64,000 bases of DNA from Lathyrus oleraceus. Taxonomy: Eukaryota > Streptophyta > Magnoliopsida > Fabales > Fabaceae. This document shows positions 12,446 through 20,292 of the stretch, one piece after another. The first letter of the stretch is position 1; each line of letters begins with the position of its first letter. The notes below the pieces were generated by a model that was not told the origin of the DNA, made no database searches, and saw only the letters and a list, made by a program, of their open reading frames with translations. The DNA is taken from assembly GCF_024323335.1 (NCBI RefSeq), contig NC_066585.1:346820846-346884845 (forward strand). Reading direction: 5' to 3'. The translations under genes were made by a program, and so were the position numbers.

Positions 12446-12676
12446 TGGAGATCGTGCGAGATCTCTCCGGGCAACCTTTTGTTTTTTTTCTGTTTGCTTG
12501 CTTGACAGCTTTTAGGTCCGAGTTCCCGACTCCCTATTTAGCTTGTTTGTCTCAACCTCTCTGTTTCTTTTGACGTCTCAGCGTCTCTCCTTGTTTGTGT
12601 GACAGCTATTAGGCTCGAGTACCAGACTCCCTATTAGCTTGTCAATCTGTTAACTTGTTTCTTTGGTTGTTTGTTT

Positions 12677-12960
12677 GGAGTCTGATGTAAGTCCAGCGAT
12701 TGGCATTCGGTTTCCTGTTTGTTTGTTGTGTGCTTGGAGTCTGATGTAAGTCCAGCGATTGGCATTCGGTTTCCTGTTTGTTTGTTGTGTGCTTGGAGTC
12801 TGATGTAAGTCCAGCGATTGGCATTCGGTTTCCCTTGCGTGTTTGTTGTGTGTGGAGTCTGATGTAAGTCCAGCGATTGGCATTCGGTTTCCTTGTTTGT
12901 GTTTGTTGTTCGGAGTCGGACGTAAGACCAGCCATTGGCAGTCTGTTTCCGTTTGTGTGT
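12677..12960 (+). repeat. 59-bp tandem repeat in Ogre-B 5' LTR, about 5 copies
   Basis: GGAGTCTGATGTAAGTCCAG recurs at 12677, 12736, 12795 and 12854 (59-bp steps), with a diverged fifth copy at 12912. The 3' LTR has the same array at about 30699-30982. The peptide-like repeats on the minus strand are a by-product. Confidence 0.95.
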
Positions 12961-13014
12961 TTCTTTTGACGTCTCAGCGTCTCCTTTCAGCGTTTGTTTC
13001 GGTGTGTGTTAGCC

Positions 13015-13060
13015 GAACTACGGTAGCTCTGATTCTTATTCCAGATGAGATACGTAGGCA
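13015..13060 (+). other. Ogre LTR module GAACTACG...ACGTAGGC, copy 2
   Basis: Second copy of the module, followed by GGGATGCGATATCC, which can form a small GGAT/ATCC stem. Confidence 0.7.
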
Positions 13061-13100
13061 TGGGATGCGATATCCTAGCGAGCATGTTTCCCATTTCCCC

Positions 13101-13145
13101 GAACTACATTGACTCTGATGTTTGTTTCTAACAAACTACGTAGGC
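13101..13145 (+). other. Ogre LTR module GAACTACG...ACGTAGGC, copy 3
   Basis: Third copy, about 330 bp before the LTR end and again followed by GGATACGACATCC. Ogre-A has its single copy at a comparable distance from its own LTR end. Confidence 0.7.
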
Positions 13146-13473
13146 CCAGGATACGACATCCTGCCGAGTCCGCTTCCGTCTTATTCCATCTGTGTTTTAT
13201 TCCAGTGTGTGTGCATTCTTTGAGCAGTTATTTAGAAACCTTATTCTATTCTTCTGAGCGTGGATCCCGTCGAGTACGACGGACGTGAGGGGTGCTAATA
13301 CCTTCCCCTTGCGTAACCGACTCCCAATCCTTGTAATCTTCGGTCGTAAGACCATTTCCTTTCCAGGTTTACTTCGAGCGTTTCCTTTCCCTCCTTTGGG
13401 ATAAATAACGCACGGTGGCGGCTCTGTTTGTTTGTGTTTTTTCCTGCCGGTTATTTTTCGCGGATGCGACAGC

Positions 13474-13492
13474 TGGCGACTCTGCTGGGGAA
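13474..13492 (+). other. Ogre-B primer-binding site (tRNA-Arg type)
   Basis: TGGCGACTCTGCTGGGGAA starts two bases after the LTR. TGG complements the CCA tail of a tRNA. Ogre elements are known to use an arginine tRNA, and this sequence fits the 3' end of plant tRNA-Arg(ACG) as I remember it with about one C-to-T change. It would prime minus-strand DNA synthesis. Confidence 0.88.
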
Positions 13493-14523
13493 ATAGAAGT
13501 TGACCTCTTGCTGGTCCATCTTCCCTAAGCGAGTCATTCCTAGCGCTCTCTAGGATAGTTTAGGTTGCTTTTATTGCTTTGTTTATTGCATTTATGATTA
13601 TTATGTTGTGTAAATATTTGCGTAAATGTTTGCATGCATCATGTTATCATTATGCTGGATTTTGTACAGGTTGGTTCCTTTGATTTGGGGTGGGTGTTCT
13701 GAGTGGGGCTAAAACCCAGGCCCGAGTATACACCTAGGATTAGTGTGGTCTCACGTTGCCTCACATGTTGGATCAGCATGTTGTTGCGACGTGACATACC
13801 ACAAGCCGGACGAGGTTCTTCTGAGTGAGCTCTTCCGGGTGGAGTATTCCACTTTGGTTGGGTTATCTCTTTAGGGATGTTGACTTCGGTGACCGATCTT
13901 TTCCGGATCTTTGGTTTAGACGATCTTATGAGAGCCGCAGCGAGACACCTGAAAGGGCAAACCCGTTGAGTATCTTGTCCGATTGTCGAGACCATTATCC
14001 GCCTTAGGATGACCTGATTAGAATTCACCTGTGAGGGGAGGGTTGATTCTTACAGATGCATGTTCTGATGGTGACTTTGATGGTGACTAATGGTTCAGTT
14101 ATTGATCAGAGTCTTATTTATAAGTCGGATTTATGGATTTATTTCCGAGACACCGGAGTTCTGTCCGTGATATTTATCAGTGGGGATCCGTTTATTTCAG
14201 GATTCCCTGGGTTGGTACAGATGATTGTGTTGCTATCAGAGCAATGGTTCTCCAGTGATGATGGTGATGTATTCTTCGTTTAGTTTATTTCGGAACTCTC
14301 GAGTTGGATTTATGGTTACATATTCCCTCAGATGGTTGTGATCAGTTCAGAGACCAGGGCTTCAGTACAGATGTTCAGATGACTTGGAGGATGGCACAGT
14401 GCATTGCATTCATACATCAACATCATTCACATTTTGCATTTATCTGCATCTAACTCATGTTTATCCATATGCAGGGGACATTCTTGAGCGAGATCCTGGT
14501 TGAGAGACTTCTTTGTTTCAGAC
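13493..14523 (+). other. Ogre-B leader between primer site and ORF1
   Basis: About 1 kb with no recognisable protein. It would be the untranslated leader of the genomic RNA. Short frames here show no motif. A CATATGCAG|GGGAC sequence at 14466-14475 resembles a splice acceptor just ahead of ORF1, but this is weak. Confidence 0.6.
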
Positions 14524-16224
14524 ATGAGGCCCGGCTTGAAAGATGACGTTGTCTACAGTTTCTTTAATCCAGAGATTGATGTGTTGAAGGATATGATAGC
14601 ATTGATTACACCTGACCATGTGGGGATGTTCCGTGAGGCTTATGGGGGTATTCTGAAGGTGGTTTTCAGGCTTACTGATACAGATAGGAGTGCCATCCAT
14701 ACTCTCCTCCAGTTCTATGACTCGGGCTTGAGATGCTTCGTTTTCCCGGATTACCTGTTAGGGCCTTTGATAGAAGATTATGCCAGTATCCTGGGTATTC
14801 CGATCAGAGACCAGATTTCGTTCTACGTCACTAAGGGGGAACCTGATGTTGCTGAGATCTCTCGTGCTCTTTATGTGAGCCCAGAGGTGACAAAGGAGGG
14901 TTTGAAGGAGAAGGGAAAGTTGCCCGGTTTTCATTTGAGTTTCTTGGAGGCTAAGGTCAAGGAGCATGCTGTTGTGGGTAATTGGAGGGCCGCTTGTGCT
15001 TTGATTGCTGTGAGCATCTATGGGATCATCCTATTTCCTAATCAGAAGAACTTTGTGGACATTAATGACATCCGGGTGTTTATACAGAGGAATCCTATTC
15101 CTACCTTGGTTGGGGATGTTTATTACTCGGTCCATAATCGGAACGAGAAGCGGCGTGGGGGATTGATTAGATGTTGTGCTCAACTGTTGCACAAGTGGTT
15201 CATGGAATATCTGCCTTCTAGAGGTGCTTTTGTTTCTCTTGATCCTGCGGTTAATTGGGCGGCCAAGTTGATGGGTTTGCGAGCCAAGGACATAGCTTGG
15301 ACTCACAATGGTATGGCTGGACGAAACTTCATTTACAGTTGTGGGAGCTTTCCCAATGTGCCTCTTATAGGAGTTCAAGGTTGCATTAATTACAACCCGA
15401 CGCTTCTTAGGAGACAAATGGGGTTTGCCATGGAGGTTCCTCCTCTCGAGTGTGAGATTCAGGAGTCTTTCGACTTCCCAGCTGAGGGTAATCCGTCACA
15501 GTTGAGGCAAGTGTCCGGGGCATGGCGTAACATTCAGAGGAAGGGCAAGGTTCCTTTTGGTAAGGTCAATAGCAGGTCTTTTCCTCCATTTGATGATTGG
15601 CTTAGGAAGAGGATTGAGCTCACACATTTACCATTTCCTGGAGGTGATCCTTGGTGTCCTTTGATTGAGGGGCCACATTCTTCTGTCAGCATGGAAGAGT
15701 TCCTTGAGATGAAGAAGGCCAGAGATCAGTTGCAAGCAGAGAAGACTGAGTTAGAGATGAGTGTTGCTAGGATTCAGATGGCTAATCAGGAAATCAAAGG
15801 GAGAATAGAAGATCAGGATAAGAGACATGCCATGAAGGTGAAGCGCTTTGAGATAGACACCGCTTATTACCGCAAGATCAGCCAAGCGTTGGAGTCATCT
15901 ACAAAGGAGCATGACATTACCAAGGAGAAGCTAGCTAGAGCTTTGAGGGATATTGAAGATGAGAAGAGGAGACAAATCCTTGTGAAGAATCAGAGAGATG
16001 TCAGAGCTAAAGTCCTTGCCACAGATTGGGAAGCTGAGAAAGCGAAGATTATTGCTGAGAGAGGTCACTATCTTGCTGAGAGGGATCATTACTTCAGACA
16101 GATGAAGATTCACCAGAAGGAGATAGGAAGATTGCAGCAGGAGAACACTGAGCTTAGGTTCGCCGTGGAGTTTACAAAGATGGTCGATGATGTAGAGCCC
16201 TCTGTGGGACCTTCTTTGGTGTAG
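14524..16224 (+). CDS. Ogre-B ORF1, Ogre-specific protein of unknown function
   Basis: An intact frame of 566 codons from the first ATG (14524); the frame is open from 14500 but without ATG. The first ~390 residues are a globular domain (LQFYDSGLRCFVFPDYLLGP, GIILFPN, then WTHNGMAGRNFIYSCGSFPNVPLIG). It is matched by the decayed Ogre-A ORF1 (PLYRCFTFPNF, LVLFPN, EFSNVPLLG). It recalls the plant-mobile-domain-like proteins annotated as DUF7745 in legumes; this is from memory, not a search. From residue ~390 to the end it is highly charged and helical (KKARDQLQAEKTELE...), a likely long coiled coil that could mediate self-association. No catalytic motif is visible. It lies upstream of gag, a position unique to Ogre-type elements. 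Confidence 0.85.
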   Translation: MRPGLKDDVVYSFFNPEIDVLKDMIALITPDHVGMFREAYGGILKVVFRLTDTDRSAIHTLLQFYDSGLRCFVFPDYLLGPLIEDYASILGIPIRDQISFYVTKGEPDVAEISRALYVSPEVTKEGLKEKGKLPGFHLSFLEAKVKEHAVVGNWRAACALIAVSIYGIILFPNQKNFVDINDIRVFIQRNPIPTLVGDVYYSVHNRNEKRRGGLIRCCAQLLHKWFMEYLPSRGAFVSLDPAVNWAAKLMGLRAKDIAWTHNGMAGRNFIYSCGSFPNVPLIGVQGCINYNPTLLRRQMGFAMEVPPLECEIQESFDFPAEGNPSQLRQVSGAWRNIQRKGKVPFGKVNSRSFPPFDDWLRKRIELTHLPFPGGDPWCPLIEGPHSSVSMEEFLEMKKARDQLQAEKTELEMSVARIQMANQEIKGRIEDQDKRHAMKVKRFEIDTAYYRKISQALESSTKEHDITKEKLARALRDIEDEKRRQILVKNQRDVRAKVLATDWEAEKAKIIAERGHYLAERDHYFRQMKIHQKEIGRLQQENTELRFAVEFTKMVDDVEPSVGPSLV

Positions 16225-16753
16225 ACTTTTGTTATCATGTGTTGGATTACCGTCAGGCATGTTGACGGAATTCACTTGCGTGTGTTTTCTTTCTGATTCT
16301 GGAGAATTGTAATTTGATTTGTATCAGACTTGATGTATGACTTTTGCACTTGCAGTGCACTTTTGATATACAGTGGTTATTTTCATTCAGTGATTGATCT
16401 TCAAGCTTTGTTTGTTTCCTGTATGCATTCACATCACACACACATGGTCGGGTGATATCTTTGCTAAATCATAACTCTCTGATCTGTATGGCAAAATCAA
16501 ATGATGAGTGTCAGAATGTGGTTGCCGGATTATTATCTGTCTCGATGAAACCAGGATCGAAAGACAGAGTGTTCCTCATATGGATAAACATTACATTCAT
16601 GCATGAATCATAATAACTTGTCTCCTATTTTGCAGGTGTCAGTTTCTAACGTGCTTGATTGTTTCAGGAATCATTGATCGCGCACGTAGAATCATTCCCT
16701 TGCACGTAGCACATCCACACAGATACCCTACCAGGCGCAACAAATCCAAGCTG
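16225..16753 (+). other. Ogre-B spacer between ORF1 and gag
   Basis: About 530 bp, mostly without coding signal. Its last 100 bp are read in the gag frame from 16655. They encode the segment RYPTRRNKSKL that Ogre-A also has, yet contain no ATG. Two acceptor-like sites, CCTATTTTGCAG (ends 16635) and GATTGTTTCAG (ends 16668), lie just upstream. Confidence 0.6.
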
Positions 16754-19708
16754 ATGGATCTACCCAACGCAGATATTCTTGAGTTGAAGGAGAAAATGGG
16801 TGAGCTGATAAACGTCATGCAAGGGTTGGCCTTGGGACAGAAGGCGCTTGTTGATAAGGTGGAAAAGCTCGAGCGGGCTTCAGCTGCTAACAGTGGTAAT
16901 AATCAGGAGGGTGTGTCCAACAATGGTCTCGGTGGATCAAGAGATGGAGGAGATCTCAGAAAGAAGACTATTGCTAGGGTGGTGATCAATAATGGTGGTG
17001 GTTTTGGTGCTGCTACAGGCGGTGGACCGGGTCCGGTGAATAATAATCTGAAGGATAGTTTGTTTCCTCCTTTCTTTAGGGCTGAGGAGGATAGAGAGGA
17101 AGACAAAGAAGCGGATCAGTTCTCCATGCTGAATGAACAGTTTGGTCAGTGGGGTGCTCAACCACCAAACAAGGAGATTCAGGTGCTGGCGGAGAAAAGC
17201 AGGGCTCTAGAGAGTTATGCTACTCCGGGGGTTGTTAACATGTCGAACATGGGGCTAGTTGAGGGGATTGTGATCCCGCAGAAGTTTAAAGTGCCTGCGT
17301 TTGACAAGTATAATGGAAGTTCTTGCCCGGAAACTCATCTCCAGGCCTTCGTCCGAAAGATTTCTGCTTATACAATGGACCAGAAGCTTTGGATGTACTT
17401 CTTCCATGACAGTCTGTCTGGTGGGTCTTTGGAATGGTACACCAAATTGAGGTCATCTGATGTCAAGAGCTGGCAGGATCTTGGTGATGCGTTCTTTAAA
17501 CAATATCAATTTAATGCTGACATGGCTCCTAGCCATACCCAATTGCAGGGTATGTCTCAGAAGCCTAATGAGGGGTTTAAAGAATATGCACAGAGGTGGA
17601 GGGAGCTAGCTGCCCGAGTCCAACCTCCGTTGGTAGATAGAGAAATGTCTGATCTGTTTATGGGTACCCTTCAGGGGACATTTGCAGAAAGAATGGTTGG
17701 ATGCCCGGTTACCAACTTTGCTGATATAGTGGTGGCCGGAGAAAGAATAGAAAGCTGGTTAAAGATGGGAAAGATCCAGGGTAATGCTTCATCGTCTGGA
17801 TCGAAGAAACCCTTTGGTAATGGCCAACGCAAGAAGGAGGGTGATACAAGTGTTGTGTGTACCCAGAGAGGACAAGGTAGGGATCGTTACTACCATCACA
17901 CTGTTGCGGTAACAATTCCTACTGATAATTCACCCGCACAACAACAACAACAACAACAACAACAACCGCAACAGCAACGACAGCCATTTCAACAGAGACC
18001 GCAGAGGGTCGGGTATCAGGTGAGAGGGCGAATGAATGATCGTCAATTTGATAGACCACCTGTGACCTACTCATTCTTGCTGAAGAAATTGAAAGATTTG
18101 GGGTTGGTCCAGCTGAGGACGTTGGCTCCGTTGAGACCTGACCAGAGGCCGGCCAGTTTTGATGATAACGCCAAGTGCGAATTCCACTCTGGTGCCCCTG
18201 GACACAATGTGGAAAATTGTAAAGCTTTTAAGCATGTTGTCCAGGACCTGGTGGATTCTAAGGCTATCAATTTTGCACCATCTCCAAATGTTAATGCTAA
18301 TCCTATGCCCGCGCATGGTCAAATGGGGGTGAATGCAATTTCTGAGGGTGGGAGAACAGTTGGGCTGATGAATGTGGACCAGTTGAGGACTCCGTTGGCT
18401 GAGGTCAAGAGACAATTGCTGAAGAATGGGGTCTTCCTGGGCTGTGATGATTGTTGTGCTGCGTGCACCGTTGTTCCCGATGGGTGTGTATTGTTGAGGG
18501 AGGTTGTCCAGAAGATGATGGATGAGGGAAGCCTCAGATTTGAGAAAGTGGATTTGGGGAAGGAAGATGTCTCCACCATAACCATCTACTTTAATCCTGT
18601 CGATTTGTCAGCGCTGGCAGATGCGGCTCCAGTTACTATCACGGTACCTGGGCCAATTCCTTATGACAATGATGATGCGGTGCCGTGGCATTATGATGGA
18701 GAGGTCTATTGCAATGGGGAGAAGTTGGATGATCAGACTATAGGTGAAACCACCGTTTCAAAGATGGGTAATGCCGGACCCAGTGGTTTCACTCGCAGTG
18801 GAAGGTTGTTTGCACCGGATACTTTAAGGAGTGGAGAGGGAGAAAAAGAAAAGAAAGATAAGGTCGAGGCTTTAGCCAGGGCAAGAGGGAAGCAGGTGGT
18901 AAGCAAGGGTACTCTTGTGATGACACCGGCGCCTAGTGGGTCGGAAAAAGAACTTGATGATGAAGCTGGAGAATTTTTTAGGATCATCAAGAAGTCAGAG
19001 TATAAGCTTGTTGACCACTTGCAGCAGACCCCATCCAAGATTTCAATCCTGTCATTGTTGTTAAGCTCCGAGGGGCATAGAGAGGCTTTGTTGAAAATAC
19101 TGAAGAGAGCCTATGTCCCGCAAGAGATAACGATTAATCAGCTAGAGACGGTGGTGTCCAACGTTAATGCCAGCCATTGGCTGGGTTTTACTGATTTTGA
19201 TTTGACAGTGGATGGGTGTAATCATAATAGGGCATTACACATTGCAATGGAGTGTAAAGGAGCGGTGCTTTCGCACGTTTTGGTGGATACCGGCTCGTCG
19301 CTCAATGTGTTGCCAAAGAAAGCCCTGGCAAAGCTGGATTGTGAAGGATTGATCTTGAGGCCCACGGATCTAATAGTTAGAGCCTTTGATGGTTCTAAAA
19401 GGGCTGTGTTTGGGGAAGTGGAGCTCCCTGTGAAGATCGGGCCCGAGGTGTTTAAGTTTGTGTTTCATGTCATGGATATTCAGCCGGCATACAGTTGCCT
19501 GTTGGGTCGACTGTGGATACACGCTGCTGGGGCAGTGACTTCGACTTTGCACCAGAAATTGAAGTATATCTGGGACGGGCAGGTCGTCACAGTTTATGGG
19601 GAGGAAGACATCTTCGTAAGCCACCTGTCATCGTTCAAGTACGTGGAAATGGACGGTGAATGCCACTTTTGTCAAGGAGGAGAAGAAGTCGTCCATTTCT
19701 TCGTATAA
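16655..19708 (+). CDS. Ogre-B gag-protease polyprotein (ORF2), C-terminus frameshifted
   Basis: The frame is 1017 codons and opens without ATG; the first ATG is at 16754 (residue 34). I keep the longer frame because residues 23-33 are conserved in Ogre-A. A coiled N-terminal part is followed by the gag core from ~residue 207 (KFKVPAFDKYNGSSCPETHL), which would form the particle. A glutamine run lies at ~428-445. A zinc knuckle of the form C-x2-H-x5-H-x4-C (C508, H511, H517, C522) would bind RNA. The aspartic protease has catalytic VDTGSSLNVLP (D878), which would cut the polyprotein. After VSHLSSFKYVEMDG the frame runs into an unrelated tail and stops. The expected continuation is in another frame from 19656, so a frame-changing deletion is likely at about 19650-19660. 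Confidence 0.9.
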   Translation: MIVSGIIDRARRIIPLHVAHPHRYPTRRNKSKLMDLPNADILELKEKMGELINVMQGLALGQKALVDKVEKLERASAANSGNNQEGVSNNGLGGSRDGGDLRKKTIARVVINNGGGFGAATGGGPGPVNNNLKDSLFPPFFRAEEDREEDKEADQFSMLNEQFGQWGAQPPNKEIQVLAEKSRALESYATPGVVNMSNMGLVEGIVIPQKFKVPAFDKYNGSSCPETHLQAFVRKISAYTMDQKLWMYFFHDSLSGGSLEWYTKLRSSDVKSWQDLGDAFFKQYQFNADMAPSHTQLQGMSQKPNEGFKEYAQRWRELAARVQPPLVDREMSDLFMGTLQGTFAERMVGCPVTNFADIVVAGERIESWLKMGKIQGNASSSGSKKPFGNGQRKKEGDTSVVCTQRGQGRDRYYHHTVAVTIPTDNSPAQQQQQQQQQPQQQRQPFQQRPQRVGYQVRGRMNDRQFDRPPVTYSFLLKKLKDLGLVQLRTLAPLRPDQRPASFDDNAKCEFHSGAPGHNVENCKAFKHVVQDLVDSKAINFAPSPNVNANPMPAHGQMGVNAISEGGRTVGLMNVDQLRTPLAEVKRQLLKNGVFLGCDDCCAACTVVPDGCVLLREVVQKMMDEGSLRFEKVDLGKEDVSTITIYFNPVDLSALADAAPVTITVPGPIPYDNDDAVPWHYDGEVYCNGEKLDDQTIGETTVSKMGNAGPSGFTRSGRLFAPDTLRSGEGEKEKKDKVEALARARGKQVVSKGTLVMTPAPSGSEKELDDEAGEFFRIIKKSEYKLVDHLQQTPSKISILSLLLSSEGHREALLKILKRAYVPQEITINQLETVVSNVNASHWLGFTDFDLTVDGCNHNRALHIAMECKGAVLSHVLVDTGSSLNVLPKKALAKLDCEGLILRPTDLIVRAFDGSKRAVFGEVELPVKIGPEVFKFVFHVMDIQPAYSCLLGRLWIHAAGAVTSTLHQKLKYIWDGQVVTVYGEEDIFVSHLSSFKYVEMDGECHFCQGGEEVVHFFV

Positions 19709-20017
19709 GCAGGCCTCCGAGGTGGTGAAGAGCGGAGAAGCCCCAGATTGGGGAAAGATGATTGACATCGCCGCCAAAGAAGACCGGTTTGGGGTTGGTT
19801 ATCAGCCGGGCCGAGGCTCGTCTGGACAGGGCAGAGGACGTCGTCAGCCATTCACGTTCACCAGTGTTGGAATGCTGGATCCAGATCACATCTGTATGGT
19901 GGGTGAAGAGGTCGACAGTGACTGTGAGATTGATCAGTGGATAAAACCGTGCGTACCAGGGATGGAGATCCAGAATTGGAAGGCCGAAAAGATCATCACT
20001 GTCACTCTACGTGAAGA
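19656..20017 (+). pseudogene. Ogre-B protease-RT linker, frameshifted from ORF2
   Basis: Open frame of ~120 codons beginning VNATFVKEEKKSS, without a start codon. It continues the region that in Ogre-A directly follows SHLSSF in the same frame (compare GLGKMIKLEDNKSRASIGY in Ogre-A with DWGKMIDIAAKEDRFGVGY here). It ends at the intron donor, just before a TAA. In an undamaged element it would be the last part of exon 1 of the gag-pro-pol message. Confidence 0.75.
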
Positions 20018-20292
20018 GTAATATTTCCTATTTTTCAATTCTGTATGCATGAAAGCCATACGTTTTGCCCGAAACGTAATGGTTCATTGTAAGGGCCACC
20101 TCATGTGTTTCATTTTGCAATGTTTGCATCATTAATAAAAGGATGTTTTTCATTAAAAGCGGTGCTCCCTGTCTTTCATTTATTTTTGCAGTTTAATAAA
20201 AACAAAAATAAAATGGCAATGTTTGTTTTCACTTTCCTTTTAATTTGTTTCGCTCCGGTTCTAAAGCAATGCATGAATCAACATTCATGCAG
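20018..20292 (+). other. Ogre-B intron between protease and RT (predicted)
   Basis: Donor GAAGA|GTAATA at 20018 and acceptor TTCATGCAG|ATGCG ending at 20292. The 275 bp is rich in T and contains stops in the upstream frame. Removing it joins the linker frame to the RT frame exactly. The small frame 20105-20292 that seems to extend RT upstream is intron sequence. A spliced intron at this position is established for Ogre elements, and Ogre-A has a matching one. Confidence 0.8.

Larger units (their letters stand above)
8327..13471 (+). repeat. Ogre-B 5' LTR (5145 bp)
   Basis: Starts TGTAACACCTC and ends CGGATGCGACA. It is matched along its whole length by 26352-31493. It contains a TATA box at 9582-9589, a perfect stem-loop at 10235-10259, a 59-bp tandem repeat at 12677-12960 and three copies of a GAACTACG...ACGTAGGC module near the end. 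Reading frames inside it (for example the minus-strand one at 9858-10094) recur in both LTRs only because the LTRs are copies, and resemble no protein. Confidence 0.97.

Noticed and set aside
20105..20292. N-terminal extension of the Ogre-B RT frame with a hydrophobic, signal-like stretch
   Set aside because: It lies inside the predicted intron and is not conserved in Ogre-A; the hydrophobic look comes from T-rich intron sequence.
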